From positions 1-39,655 of the forward strand of contig PRDI01000066.1 of the NCBI GenBank assembly GCA_003345595.1: a stretch of DNA of 39,655 nucleotides, in the 5' to 3' direction. This document shows, piece by piece, positions 1 to 8,258 of the stretch (the stretch's first letter is position 1; each line of letters begins with the position of its first letter). Source of the stretch: Candidatus Thorarchaeota archaeon. Lineage in GTDB: Archaea; Asgardarchaeota; Thorarchaeia; Thorarchaeales; Thorarchaeaceae. The translations under genes and the position numbers were made by a program. Under the pieces are notes generated by a model, which was not told where the DNA came from, made no database searches, and saw only the letters and a program-made list of their open reading frames with translations.

Positions 1-114
1 AACCATGTCTTCTCATTCCGTAACCGCCTTGTCAGGATTGACCTGACACAAGTCCCAGTCTGGACCTATGCAGATGTTCGAAGTGAAAGGAATAGCAGCA
101 ACGGAAGTGGCTAA
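1..114 (+). CDS. possible 3' end of a gene entering from the left edge
   Basis: Reading frame 1 is open from the first base to a TAA at 112-114, giving 37 residues that include VRIDLTQVPVWTYADV. There is no start in the window, so this could be the C-terminal end of a protein encoded mainly outside it. The length is too short to distinguish from chance and I recognise no family. The following 108 bases, up to the stop of the next (minus-strand) gene, show no gene. They hold a 7-bp inverted repeat, AGAGGAT at 191-197 with ATCCTCT at 225-231, which could form a hairpin around that gene's stop codon. Confidence 0.3.
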   Translation, partial: NHVFSFRNRLVRIDLTQVPVWTYADVRSERNSSNGSG

Positions 115-221
115 TCAGTCGCGGTCGTTGCTGGCAGGAGATGTCAGCTGTGCAAGTGGACGTCCAGTGGCTTGCATGAAAGAAAGCCAAAGAGGATAGA
201 CCTACTGTCTCCAGTTGGTGC

Positions 222-758
222 CTAGATCCTCTCAGTCTTCACAGCCAGCGTTGCGCCGCAATGAGGACAGCGGACAGAGTCAGGCCCTACCCATTCCACT
301 TCCTTTGGGTTCATGTCTGCGCCACACTTGAAGCAGCGCTCGGGCACCTTTCTCGCGACCATCACTTCGCGCTCTACCGTCTTTGCCCCGGCAACGGCGC
401 CTTCGGAACGGATGAACGTCGAGTGTTCAATCGTGCCTCGAATCTTGCCACTTGCGATAGCAGCGTACAGCACACTCGTCACTCTCTCGGGTGATGCACC
501 GCTGAGGCTGGCTAGCTCCTGCATCGTCACTTTGGCGTGGCCCTGTGCAATTCCGACTATCTTTGTGCTGAGGCCAATCGCCCTTCTGCGCACGACACCC
601 TCCACTGCAAACACCCCAGTGAAGACGAAAGCAATTGGAGTCCACACTTCAGCTTCGTCAACTAGGTACATGCTGACTCCGTACAACAACGTCACCAACG
701 CGAGCAAGAAGAAGGTACAGCTTAACCACTCAAAACCGCTTTGAGACTGTATTGACAC
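222..758 (-). CDS. membrane protein with winged-helix and zinc-ribbon segments, function unknown
   Basis: The protein begins with two hydrophobic helices. A helix-turn-helix-like stretch follows (VTMQELASLSGASPERV), and it ends in a zinc ribbon with the pairs CFKCG and CPHCG. This arrangement suggests a membrane-anchored sensor or adaptor, but I recognise no named family. The longest frame starts at an ATG at 788. I prefer the GTG at 758, because GAGGAGGAG lies 7 bases before it and a TATA-like CATTTATCTG (about 812-822, minus strand) would place the transcript start near 792. The gene is divergent from the decarboxylase gene and stands alone. Existence is fairly sure; function and exact start are not. 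Confidence 0.72.
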   Translation of the reverse strand: MSIQSQSGFEWLSCTFFLLALVTLLYGVSMYLVDEAEVWTPIAFVFTGVFAVEGVVRRRAIGLSTKIVGIAQGHAKVTMQELASLSGASPERVTSVLYAAIASGKIRGTIEHSTFIRSEGAVAGAKTVEREVMVARKVPERCFKCGADMNPKEVEWVGPDSVRCPHCGATLAVKTERI

Positions 759-788
759 GATAGCGCTCCTCCTCATGCGGCAACGCAT

Positions 789-1044
789 GACAAGATGCTT
801 CCGAGCATCGTATCAGATAAATGATGCGCCCCCTCGTGTCAGGTCGCTTCGCCGGATGAAACGTCGTGACCATGCATTAGCAGTCACTGAAGTCGGATGC
901 ACAGACGTGGTCAATGCGCCGCCTGCTGAGCCGCTTTGCTCGACTTGAATCGAGATAATCGTTCATTCTCTCATTCCGCAATCGTTATACTAACATTGCA
1001 TTGACCGAAGACCCGACTGCAAACGACAACTTGGAGCCATTCCG
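789..1044. promoter_or_regulatory. divergent intergenic region with two TATA-like boxes
   Basis: This 256-base gap separates two divergent genes. Reading left, CATTTATCTG at about 812-822 is a TATA-like element for the membrane/zinc-ribbon gene. Reading right, CGTTATACTA at 983-992 sits about 55 bases before the decarboxylase ATG and would give a transcript start near 1013. GGAG at 1033-1036 then serves as a ribosome site. No open frame or RNA gene is evident in the middle. Confidence 0.45.
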
Positions 1045-2226
1045 ATGTTCGAAGAGCAAGGCATGACAACAGACGCAGTACTCAAGCGGCTCCAATCGCT
1101 ACTGGAGCCTGATTCGAGCTATGCGAGTGGTCGGCCTGTGGCTTCAATGTCTACTGCTCCTCACGGTTTCGGTGTGGATGTGTTCTCGCGGACGATTGAG
1201 AAGAACGCGGGACGTTTTCACACATTTCCTGGCTCTGCGGAGGTCGAGCGCGAAGTCGTTGAGATGGTTGGGGATCTGTTTCACCTAGAACAACCACTGG
1301 GAACCACGACCTCGGGAGGAACCGAGTCCAACATCCTAGCCATGCTTGCATGCCGGGAAACAGCCGCAAAGAAGACTCACACGCCTGAGATCATTGCTCC
1401 CGAAACTGTTCACGCCTCTGTCGACAAAGCGGCGTGGATCCTAGGTGCAAAGCTAGTCAAGACACGAGTCGACAGCCAGTTCAGCGCAGACCCCTCTGCA
1501 ATCGAGCGGGCAATCAACAAGAAGACCGTGGGCATCTTTGCCACCGCGGGCACGACATACCTTGGCCAGATTGATCCTATTGATGAGATCGCGGGCATAG
1601 CCAGCCGCCACTCGATCCCGTTCCATGTCGATGCCGCATTCGGGGGCTTTGTCATCCCTTTCCTCAACGACCTAGGAATGGGCCATCATGTCTTCGATTT
1701 CCAGATTGAGGGTGTCACGAGTATCAGCGTTGATCCTCACAAGATGGGCCTCGCTCCCATCCCCTCTGGCTGTGTTTTGTTTAGATCAGAAAGGCAACTG
1801 GAATCTGTAACTAGGAGAGTGCCATACCTTAGAGGACAGAGTGCCGTGCAGCACACACTTCTTGGAACGAGACCGGCCGGGTCAATACTCGCCGCTTGGG
1901 CAGTGATGAAGCAAATGGGCAGGAAGGGGTACAGGGACCTTGTCAGTCTGTGCATGAAAAGGACACTATTAGTCAAGAGTAGAGTAGAGGCTAACAGAAT
2001 GCTGCGGCTGGCAATCGAGCCTGTAATGAACATAGTCGGCGTAGAATGCAAGGAATTGTCGCTCGAACATGTGACAGATAGAATGGAAGAGCGAGGCTGG
2101 AGGATGGCGACCTCACCCTTGCCACCGAGCATAAGGATTGTCATCATGCCTCACATGACAGAGGGCACGGTGAATGCCTTCTTCAATGACTTGGATGATA
2201 TCTCAACAACGATTCCGGCAGACTGA
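1045..2226 (+). CDS. mfnA: PLP-dependent L-tyrosine/L-aspartate decarboxylase (MfnA-type)
   Basis: This is a group II pyridoxal-phosphate decarboxylase of about the usual MfnA length (393 residues). The expected landmarks are present: TSGGTESN for phosphate binding, His123 (ETVHASVDKA) for stacking on the cofactor, HVDAAFGG with Asp196 for the pyridine nitrogen, and the Schiff-base Lys233 in SVDPHKMG. Archaeal relatives decarboxylate tyrosine to tyramine (methanofuran synthesis) or aspartate to beta-alanine (coenzyme A synthesis). The nearby genes show no methanogenesis link, so the beta-alanine role is more likely here; that is inference. The first ATG has GGAG 8 bases upstream; a second ATG lies at 1063. 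The gene is monocistronic and converges on the next. Confidence 0.88.
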   Translation: MFEEQGMTTDAVLKRLQSLLEPDSSYASGRPVASMSTAPHGFGVDVFSRTIEKNAGRFHTFPGSAEVEREVVEMVGDLFHLEQPLGTTTSGGTESNILAMLACRETAAKKTHTPEIIAPETVHASVDKAAWILGAKLVKTRVDSQFSADPSAIERAINKKTVGIFATAGTTYLGQIDPIDEIAGIASRHSIPFHVDAAFGGFVIPFLNDLGMGHHVFDFQIEGVTSISVDPHKMGLAPIPSGCVLFRSERQLESVTRRVPYLRGQSAVQHTLLGTRPAGSILAAWAVMKQMGRKGYRDLVSLCMKRTLLVKSRVEANRMLRLAIEPVMNIVGVECKELSLEHVTDRMEERGWRMATSPLPPSIRIVIMPHMTEGTVNAFFNDLDDISTTIPAD

Positions 2227-2231
2227 CCGTT

Positions 2232-2651
2232 TCAGGCGGAACCTCGTTTCAGCTCCTCTATCCTCTCTTCGAGGTCGGCCATGCGCTTGGTGAGATCAAG
2301 CACGGTATTCAGTAGGAATGAGATCAGGTATCCATAGTTGACGGAATATCCCTCACCACGTGCGAGTATCTGTGCCTCTTCGAGCCGTCTGGCGGCATTC
2401 GTGATTGACTGTTTCGATACCTTCCTCTCGTCGACAAGCCGGTCTACCGTTTCCCGGACCTCGCGAGGAGCCACAGGCGATCCTCTGAGAGGCTTCAGCA
2501 GACTGTGAAGGATTATCAGGCCGGCGCCCATCCGCGGATTCGTCAGCATTGAGAATGTGTCGTCCAGCTCTTTCATGATGACCTTCTTCCCACTGGCAGT
2601 AAACGCTACGCTAGACAAAAAGCTTCCCACCGACCCCGAATGCACGAGCAA
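2232..2651 (-). CDS. small winged-helix DNA-binding regulator with C-terminal coiled coil
   Basis: The protein of about 139 residues has a predicted winged helix (EVRETVDRLVDERKVSKQSI, then AARRLEEAQILARG) and ends in a leucine-rich helix (KRMADLEERIEELKRG) that probably dimerises. The layout resembles archaeal MarR/PadR-like regulators, but I cannot name a family. The longest frame begins with TTG at 2651. An internal ATG at 2576 has GGGAAGAAGG just upstream and may be the real start, giving MKELDDTF. It is divergent from the TraB-family gene, with an imperfect palindrome in the shared upstream gap (2702-2730) that could be its operator. Confidence 0.72.
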   Translation of the reverse strand: MLVHSGSVGSFLSSVAFTASGKKVIMKELDDTFSMLTNPRMGAGLIILHSLLKPLRGSPVAPREVRETVDRLVDERKVSKQSITNAARRLEEAQILARGEGYSVNYGYLISFLLNTVLDLTKRMADLEERIEELKRGSA

Positions 2652-2701
2652 CCGGAGATTCTGGAGGGACTTGTCATTGAGCGTTTACTGAGTCTGGCGA
2701 A

Positions 2702-2730
2702 GGCGGCAGCATTGGACACAGCTTGCCGCC
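2702..2730. repeat. inverted repeat GGCGGCA...TGCCGCC between divergent genes
   Basis: GGCGGCA at 2702-2708 is the reverse complement of TGCCGCC at 2724-2730, and GC/GC pairs extend it inward past a one-base bulge. It lies between the winged-helix regulator (minus) and the TraB gene (plus), upstream of the TATA-like AGTAAAAGATAGG at about 2765-2777. An operator for the adjacent regulator is the simplest reading, but this is untested. Confidence 0.4.
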
Positions 2731-2804
2731 GCTGTGGACGAAGTGCTAGTCACTATACGAAACAGTAAAAGATAGGTTCTCAGATAGTCCTGCAGGTTCG
2801 AGAG

Positions 2805-3491
2805 TTGGCAGAATCATTGGAGAGAGTTGTGTTCGTCGGGGTCATTCATACAGACCGTGATAGTGTGGAGAGGGCAAGGAAGATAGTGAAGCGGGTTAAG
2901 CCGGATGTGGTAGCCGTGGAGCTAGACCGGGAGAGGTATCAACAGATGATGCATCCGCCGACCCAAGAAGAGATTGCACGCATGGCACCGACTGGCGACC
3001 CTGTTCAGGACCTGTTTTACCAGATTGCGCTCTTGGAGAAGAAACTGGGTGACATCACGGGAAGTGATGCCGGTGCCGAAATGTTGGCTGCGATCAAGGA
3101 GGGCAGGAGCATCGGAGCCAAGATCGCACTTGTAGACAGGCCCATCCAAGCGACAATGCAAGCCATCATGAATGTCCCACTTGATGAAGTCTATAGAATG
3201 TTCAATATGATGCCCGGAGCTTCCAAGGAGATACAGGAAGGAGGAGCCCAAGACCTGTTGAGCTTATTGAAGGAAGAGGGAGCAGTGGACACTGTCATGG
3301 AGGAGTTCAGAGCCCAATTCCCCAACCTGAGCAACGCGCTGATTCAGGAGAGAGACAACTATGTCGCCAAAGCGCTGTTCACCATTCTCAATGATGTTGA
3401 GGGACGAATAGTGGCAGTCTTGGGTGCAGGCCATATTGAGGGCGTCAAGCAGTCCTTAGCCCGGATGCTCCAGACCCAAGCTGGCGCTTAG
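2805..3491 (+). CDS. TraB/PrgY family protein, soluble form
   Basis: The family signatures are clear. The N-terminus has VVFVGVIHTDRDSVERA, followed by VVAVELDRERY, and VLGAGHIEGV lies near the C-terminus; these conserved His/Glu/Arg positions define the TraB/PrgY/GumN superfamily. Members are suspected metal-dependent hydrolases; PrgY lowers peptide pheromone activity in enterococci. At 228 residues this is the domain alone, without the C-terminal membrane helices that many archaeal TraB proteins carry. The start is TTG at 2805, roughly 35 bases after a TATA-like AGTAAAAGATAGG. It converges on hypB, ending 4 bases into that gene's end. Substrate unknown. Confidence 0.85.
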   Translation: MAESLERVVFVGVIHTDRDSVERARKIVKRVKPDVVAVELDRERYQQMMHPPTQEEIARMAPTGDPVQDLFYQIALLEKKLGDITGSDAGAEMLAAIKEGRSIGAKIALVDRPIQATMQAIMNVPLDEVYRMFNMMPGASKEIQEGGAQDLLSLLKEEGAVDTVMEEFRAQFPNLSNALIQERDNYVAKALFTILNDVEGRIVAVLGAGHIEGVKQSLARMLQTQAGA

Positions 3492-4138
3492 AGACCTAGG
3501 CCACGGATTAGGTCATCGATGCCCTGACCTGTCTTTGAACTCACCTTGTAGACAGGAAGCAAAGCGTCCACTTCGCGCACATCCTTCACCAGTACTTCGA
3601 CATCAAAGTCAAGTACGTCGGCGAGGTCAATCTTGTTGATTACTATGATGTCAGCTCTCTTGATTGTGAGCGGATGTTTGCGGACCATGTACGGGCCCTC
3701 TGTTATGCTAAGCACGACTATCTTCTTGTCAACCCCTAACGAATAACCTGCAGGACAAATAAGGTTACCAACGTTTTCAATGAATGCCACCTGATACTTG
3801 GACAAATCAACATTCTTCAAAGCGAGTCGAACCATTCTTGCATCGAGATGACATGCAGAGCCTGTGTTGATTTGCACCGTGTCAATGCCATGCGACTCAA
3901 CCCTGTCGGCGTCTATCCTTGTAGCCAGGTCTCCGGCCACCATGAGTATACGGTATCGCGCAGACAGCCTCTCGCACAAAGACTCGATCAGCAGGGTCTT
4001 ACCTGTGCCGACCGAACCCATGATGTCGAACGCGTGAATGTCGTGCTTCTTGAACTCTGCAGCGTTGATCTTAGCTGCATCCTCGTTTGCTCCGAACAGA
4101 TCCCTTCGGATGTCAATCGTGACGGTCCGGTCAGTCAT
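3488..4138 (-). CDS. hypB: HypB, GTPase for hydrogenase nickel insertion
   Basis: HypB is a SIMIBI-class GTPase that, with HypA, delivers nickel to [NiFe] hydrogenase. The Walker A loop is GSVGTGKT, ending Lys50-Thr51 if counted from a GTG at 4147. The G-domain metal site is visible as Cys99-His100 in NTGSACHLDA and Cys131 in GNLICPA, and NKID supplies guanine specificity. The N-terminal His-rich or CCGCGC nickel store of bacterial HypB is absent, as in many archaeal forms. I prefer the ATG at 4138, which has AAGGTGA just upstream and overlaps the stop of the membrane protein before it. No hydrogenase or hypA is in the window. Its operon partners are an S-component-like protein and a TrmB-like regulator. 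Confidence 0.88.
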   Translation of the reverse strand: MTDRTVTIDIRRDLFGANEDAAKINAAEFKKHDIHAFDIMGSVGTGKTLLIESLCERLSARYRILMVAGDLATRIDADRVESHGIDTVQINTGSACHLDARMVRLALKNVDLSKYQVAFIENVGNLICPAGYSLGVDKKIVVLSITEGPYMVRKHPLTIKRADIIVINKIDLADVLDFDVEVLVKDVREVDALLPVYKVSSKTGQGIDDLIRGLGL

Positions 4139-4715
4139 TGGGGTCACCTTCGTGATCTTCTATTGAGAGTGCCATGGGATAAACGTACAGGTACTGTCCC
4201 AGTATGGGTCTCACAACCAGTTTCTCCACCATTAGAGCAGCCGCAGCCCAAGCGGCTCCCTGCAATGCGTCTAGAACTGCTGCGAGAAGTGCGGCCCCTA
4301 AAGACTCACTAAGGGCTAGGAACACTGTCATGTCTGGCACAAAACCACCAATCAAGCCGCCCCCAAGTATGACGAGGAGGATGTATTTCGCGCTGTTCCG
4401 GTCAGACGTGATGTGTATCGCATAGCCCGTTCCAATGCCAAGGAAGACATTGCCTATCAGAGGCATGAGTGGCACCTCTCCCCCGGCTATAGCTCCGCCA
4501 ATCCCTACGATGGCCCCGACCACGGCCCCACCAATAAGCCCTCCAATCACACCCCCGAGTTCAGAGAAAAGGAAACCTGGGCTTAGCTCGAGCATGCCTG
4601 GTACAATGGGGATTCTAACGAACAAGCGCATCACGATTCCAAGTGCGGCCAGCATGGCCATGCTTGTCACTGTGATAGTGTTCGTCCTCAGTGGTAGAAG
4701 TACCATCAACCTCAC
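4131..4715 (-). CDS. ECF transporter S-component-like membrane protein
   Basis: This hydrophobic protein of about 194 residues has roughly six membrane helices and the glycine-rich pattern of S-components (SMAMLAALGIVMRLFV, then SPGFLFSELGGVIGG). S-components capture a vitamin or metal and pass it to a shared EcfA/EcfT module, which is not in the window. The start is a GTG at 4715, one base after the regulator's stop; the ATG at 4706, preceded by AAGGTGAGG, is an alternative. The end overlaps hypB. Because hypB needs nickel, a nickel or cobalt substrate is an attractive inference, but no metal-binding N-terminus such as that of CbiM/NikM is visible, so a vitamin is equally possible. Confidence 0.72.
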   Translation of the reverse strand: MRLMVLLPLRTNTITVTSMAMLAALGIVMRLFVRIPIVPGMLELSPGFLFSELGGVIGGLIGGAVVGAIVGIGGAIAGGEVPLMPLIGNVFLGIGTGYAIHITSDRNSAKYILLVILGGGLIGGFVPDMTVFLALSESLGAALLAAVLDALQGAAWAAAALMVEKLVVRPILGQYLYVYPMALSIEDHEGDPND

Positions 4716-4716
4716 C

Positions 4717-5109
4717 TTAGGAGGCAGTCAGCCGCTCTGGTGCCTCGGGCCAGGTTCCCAACAAGAACCTTCTGGTCTCGAGATACCATTTCTCGAGTTG
4801 AGACAGTATCTGTTTGCGGACATCCTCCGTCGAAACTGCCAAGTAGATGTAGTAGTAACCCCCTTTCTCAAGAGACCGCATCTCCCGTTCGACGAGCCCC
4901 TTCTTGCATAGCTTGTTGAGCACTCGCTGAACTGTGCTTCGATCACGTTTAATCGCGGAGGTGATTGACTCGACTGTCTTGGGACCAGAGAGCAGTGAGA
5001 AGTATGTATCAACCTCACTGTCGCGGAGGCCAAACGCACAGCATAGTAAATCAGAGGGTCTCTCAAACCTTCTAGAGAACAGGCCTGACATTGGATCCCG
5101 CATTGTCAT
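4717..5109 (-). CDS. TrmB-like winged-helix transcriptional regulator
   Basis: The winged helix resembles TrmB-type archaeal regulators: LRDSEVDTYFSLLSG, then TVESITSAIKRDRSTVQRVLNKLCKKGLVERE. A beta wing (GGYYYIYLAV) and a C-terminal helical dimerisation segment follow. The frame is open back to 5163, but a TATA-like GAAGTATTATCG (about 5168-5180, minus strand) would start the transcript near 5148. The methionine at 5109 (MTMRDPM) or the next one at 5103 is therefore more likely. It is the first gene of a tight trio with the S-component-like protein and hypB, which suggests that it controls them. Confidence 0.78.
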   Translation of the reverse strand: MTMRDPMSGLFSRRFERPSDLLCCAFGLRDSEVDTYFSLLSGPKTVESITSAIKRDRSTVQRVLNKLCKKGLVEREMRSLEKGGYYYIYLAVSTEDVRKQILSQLEKWYLETRRFLLGTWPEAPERLTAS

Positions 5110-5223
5110 CACCAAATGGTATTCTGGTGGTGTGACAGAAAAGGTTGTGCATCGGCCACGCACAGGCGATAATACTTCGGTTAAAATCCTCTGCTGTTCT
5201 ATGAGAGGTGGTGCTGCTAGCAG

Positions 5224-5691
5224 ATGGACTTCAGTTCGTTGAGGGGCGACCCGGACTCGGCCCGTTGGGATGAACCTGCGAGAAGCGGGTCCCTTCCAGC
5301 TGTCAACATGGCTCCTTTGAAGGGGACTCTAGAATCAGACCCAATACGGTCCCGAGTCCTCAGGCTACTCATCGAGGATGGAGGATGGGTCACGACTGCA
5401 GACCTGCTGAGAGTAGCACGTCAAGTCAGGCCGATCATAGGAGCTGTCACCATAGGTACGATCCTAGAGGGAATGAATGAGCTTGTTTCATCAAGATTGA
5501 TACTCAGCAGGGCCTCATTGTCCACAGGCATAGATTGGGCCGAATGGAGAATAAACCCCGACTGGCTCGAACCGACTCGGAAGTTGCTTCAGATGATTAT
5601 GCGCACGCGGGCGAAGGGGCCCGACGAGTGGACTCGCGAAGATGCGAAGCGTGGAGCAGAACGGACTTCATCGGGTCTTACTCATGATTGA
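5224..5691 (+). CDS. winged-helix-like hypothetical protein
   Basis: This 155-residue soluble protein has a helix-rich middle that reads like a winged helix (IRSRVLRLLIEDGGWVTTAD, then GTILEGMNELVSSRLILSR). The first 35 residues and the last 25 look disordered and charged. I recognise no named family. A TATA-like CGGTTAAAATCC at about 5178-5189 lies in the short gap it shares with the TrmB-like gene, so the two are divergently transcribed. It is followed 37 bases later by an S-component-like gene. It may be another regulator, but that rests on fold appearance only. Confidence 0.62.
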   Translation: MDFSSLRGDPDSARWDEPARSGSLPAVNMAPLKGTLESDPIRSRVLRLLIEDGGWVTTADLLRVARQVRPIIGAVTIGTILEGMNELVSSRLILSRASLSTGIDWAEWRINPDWLEPTRKLLQMIMRTRAKGPDEWTREDAKRGAERTSSGLTHD

Positions 5692-5728
5692 GTAGCTAGT
5701 GCATCTTGAGTAATCTACTTAAGACGGC

Positions 5729-6397
5729 ATGACCGACCCCAAACACATGTCGCGTTCGATGTCAGCGTCGCCATCTGATGCTGCTGGAGCAACGGTCGTC
5801 CAAGAGCCCACGGCGATGGAAGCCTCAAGGGTTTCGGAAAGCAGCGAGAAAGCAAAACGCATCGTGGTTGCGGCCTTGCTTGCAGCTCTGTCAGTTGCAG
5901 CAGCACCTATTGCGACTTACCTTCCCAGAATAGGAGGCTGGGGAATAGCCTTCTTCGATCCTGTGTCCATATTCTGGATATCGGCCTTTCTAATCGGGGG
6001 TATATGGGTCGGCATGATCAGCACTGTAGCCGGCACATTCGTTCTCTTCTTCACGGACCCAACAGGCATTGGCCCAGTCTTCAAGTTCCTAGCGACAATT
6101 CCCATGATTGTGATACCATGGCTTGCCGTCCGCATCTTTGGCCGCGAGATGGGAGGGAGTTACCTCTCTGCGCGCCTGAATTATGCGTTTCCGATGAGCA
6201 TTGCGTATGTCGTGAGGCAACTGATCATGATTCCTGCGAACCTTGCGATTGTGCCGTTGTTTCTGCCTTTAATGCCTCCTGACCAGATAATCGCTTACAC
6301 GTTCCTCCTCAATACCATTCAAAGCTTCTGGGATGCACTAGTGCCCTATGTCGTTGTCTTCCCCAGCATGGTCTTCCGCCACTTCAAGATGTGGTGA
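5729..6397 (+). CDS. ECF transporter S-component-like membrane protein (RibU/QueT-like look)
   Basis: A 45-residue hydrophilic, probably disordered N-terminus is followed by five or six membrane helices with an S-component pattern (VVAALLAALSVAAAPIATYL, SIFWISAFLIGGIWVGMI, FVLFFTDPTGIGPVFKFLA). Family members bind a small vitamin or precursor for an ECF transporter. No EcfA or EcfT gene is nearby. A TATA-like TACTTAAGA at about 5716-5723 would start the transcript near 5745, so translation may begin at the ATG at 5747 or 5759 rather than 5729. It is the second such protein within 2 kb. The substrate cannot be read from the sequence. Confidence 0.72.
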   Translation: MTDPKHMSRSMSASPSDAAGATVVQEPTAMEASRVSESSEKAKRIVVAALLAALSVAAAPIATYLPRIGGWGIAFFDPVSIFWISAFLIGGIWVGMISTVAGTFVLFFTDPTGIGPVFKFLATIPMIVIPWLAVRIFGREMGGSYLSARLNYAFPMSIAYVVRQLIMIPANLAIVPLFLPLMPPDQIIAYTFLLNTIQSFWDALVPYVVVFPSMVFRHFKMW

Positions 6398-6441
6398 CAT
6401 GCGACAGTTGGTAGGATGGGGGGAGACCCAATCGGAATTCG

Positions 6442-6450
6442 CTTAAATAG
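6442..6450 (+). promoter_or_regulatory. TATA-like box for the Yip1 gene
   Basis: CTTAAATAG lies about 55 bases before the ATG at 6503, in a 105-base gap after the preceding stop. It matches the archaeal TATA pattern and would place the transcript start near 6472. No start mapping is available. Confidence 0.5.
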
Positions 6451-6502
6451 CCAAGTAGCGGTGTCCTTCTCATTGACATCACACATGCAGTAGGGATCAC
6501 GA

Positions 6503-7318
6503 ATGGTGCGGCGATGCGAGTATTGCGACTCGCCAGTACCAGCAGATGCCACGGTCTGTCCTGTGTGCAGACAGGTCCTAGCCGAAGAAACCCTCGAAAG
6601 GGTTCTACCCATGCTAAAGAGACCTGGAGCACCCGAGGTCCGTGCATTGAGTGTCGGAGAAAGGCTGTGGGGTGTGATTAGACAACCTGCAGCGACTTAT
6701 CGTGACATCGGCCAGCGACCTGATGGAGCAGGGCCTTTCCTGATCGTACTGATGAACGCTCTGGTTCTTGCTGGCTTCTTCCTGGTTGTATCCTCGAAAT
6801 TCGCAGCGACAGTCGTCCTGAATCAGACAGCCGGTACCACTGCCATCGTGTCCGTCTTGGACACACAAGATGCCGGGCTCTACTACTTGACGGCTTTGGC
6901 TAGCATAGTGCCGAACATCATGCTCGGCTTTGTGTACCTACTGGTTGGAACTGCGTTTGCACACATAGCGTTCAAGATTACCGGGGGTTCCGGACGCGCA
7001 AGCAAGACCCTCGCTATCGTGGGCTACAGTATGATTCCCGTACTCATAATGCGACTAGTGGCACTAGTGGTGGTGTTTGCTGTCTTGCCCACTCACCTCG
7101 TTGACGACTTGGGCCTGTGGCCCAGCATAATCCAATCGATATACGATGCTGACGTGTGGCTAATCATAGACTATATGACGACCGCTGCATTTGTCTGGGT
7201 CGGCTTCCTCCTCATATTCGGCATCAGAGAAGCACACGACACGTCGACTGTGTGGGCATTTGTTGTTTCATCGGCATGTATGATAGTCTTGGTATGGACG
7301 TTCTGGCAAGCTCACTAA
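6503..7318 (+). CDS. Yip1-family membrane protein with N-terminal zinc ribbon
   Basis: The protein opens with a zinc ribbon (Cys5, Cys8, Cys19, Cys22: CEYCD then CPVCR). A short linker leads to a Yip1 domain: an amphipathic entry SVGERLWGVIRQPAATYRDI, then about five membrane helices from residue 78 to the end. Yip1 proteins bind Rab GTPases and shape membranes in eukaryotes. Bacterial and archaeal relatives are common and of unknown role, so membership alone does not prove a trafficking function. It stands alone and converges on the prenyltransferase gene with an 7-base gap. The zinc ribbon fusion suggests a cytosolic partner-binding site. Confidence 0.8.
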   Translation: MVRRCEYCDSPVPADATVCPVCRQVLAEETLERVLPMLKRPGAPEVRALSVGERLWGVIRQPAATYRDIGQRPDGAGPFLIVLMNALVLAGFFLVVSSKFAATVVLNQTAGTTAIVSVLDTQDAGLYYLTALASIVPNIMLGFVYLLVGTAFAHIAFKITGGSGRASKTLAIVGYSMIPVLIMRLVALVVVFAVLPTHLVDDLGLWPSIIQSIYDADVWLIIDYMTTAAFVWVGFLLIFGIREAHDTSTVWAFVVSSACMIVLVWTFWQAH

Positions 7319-7325
7319 ACAGATG

Positions 7326-8258
7326 TCAGACCGCGCCGTACAGCGGGATTATCACGAAGGCGACGAGACCAATCAGAGCCCCGACCTTGTCTAGTGTGCT
7401 GCCCATTACAAGCCGCTTCTTCTTGTTTGGTCCAGTCAACGGGAAGAGGGCGGCGCCCATCACGACTGCAGACCCAAGGAGCAAGAGAAGCCACAGATCC
7501 CAGCTGGCATATCCCAGTATCCACACCAAGATGTAGCACGCGACTCCAATGATATTCAGGACTGCAGCCAGGGCCACTGCCGCTTGATTGCCATACACAC
7601 GTGCGATCGTACGAACATTCCTCAACGCATCGCCTTCGACATCCTCAGCACCCTTGATTGTTTCACGAGCCTGCAGTATCATGAATGCTGTCAGGAAGAA
7701 CAGCCATGACGGAACAGGAATGACGAAGAACGCAACCCGCTCGGCATACAGGAAGGATCCGTATATCACACCAAAAGCGAAAGAGAAGGAAACCATGAAG
7801 TTGCCTGCAAGTCCGAGAGCCTTGACCTTCGCCGCGTAGGCATAACCTACAACCTCAAAGAAGACAACCACCAATGTGCCGAGCGGACCATTGAGCCATG
7901 CGAACAAGATGCCGCACAGGCTCAGGAAGACAACGTAGGCCCAGGCCTGCTTCACAGTCATTCTCCCACTGGGCAATGCTCGATGAGGGCGATTGATCTT
8001 GTCGACTTCTATGTCGAAGATGTCGTTCACAACGTTGCCGCCTGCCGCAACGAAGAAGTAGGTAACATAGCCGAAGATGAACATGTACAGGTAAGCCGAT
8101 AACGAGGGGCCGACGGGATGGACTCGATAGGCCATCGCCAGACCCGCGATGACGGTGAGTCCGCCTATGACGCAGTTCTGCGGCCGGATTATCGAGAGGA
8201 ATGCCTTTGGATCAGCCCGCTGCTTCTGCCCATCGGTTGTCTTAGCCTTGTCCGACAT
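7326..8258 (-). CDS. digeranylgeranylglyceryl phosphate synthase (UbiA family)
   Basis: This is an intramembrane prenyltransferase of the UbiA family, 310 residues with about eight to nine helices. The first aspartate motif is NDIFDIEVD (Asn78, Asp79, Asp82, Asp86) followed by RPHRALPSG; the second is DVEGD (Asp206, Asp210). In archaea this type adds the second geranylgeranyl chain to geranylgeranylglyceryl phosphate, giving the core ether lipid. The first 25 residues are hydrophilic, before SIIRPQNCVIGG. GGGAGG sits about 13 bases before the ATG, and CCTTTAATCATAG at about 8292-8304 is a TATA-like element. It is divergent from the TIM-barrel gene. Other UbiA reactions (quinone synthesis) are less likely but not excluded. 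Confidence 0.88.
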   Translation of the reverse strand: MSDKAKTTDGQKQRADPKAFLSIIRPQNCVIGGLTVIAGLAMAYRVHPVGPSLSAYLYMFIFGYVTYFFVAAGGNVVNDIFDIEVDKINRPHRALPSGRMTVKQAWAYVVFLSLCGILFAWLNGPLGTLVVVFFEVVGYAYAAKVKALGLAGNFMVSFSFAFGVIYGSFLYAERVAFFVIPVPSWLFFLTAFMILQARETIKGAEDVEGDALRNVRTIARVYGNQAAVALAAVLNIIGVACYILVWILGYASWDLWLLLLLGSAVVMGAALFPLTGPNKKKRLVMGSTLDKVGALIGLVAFVIIPLYGAV

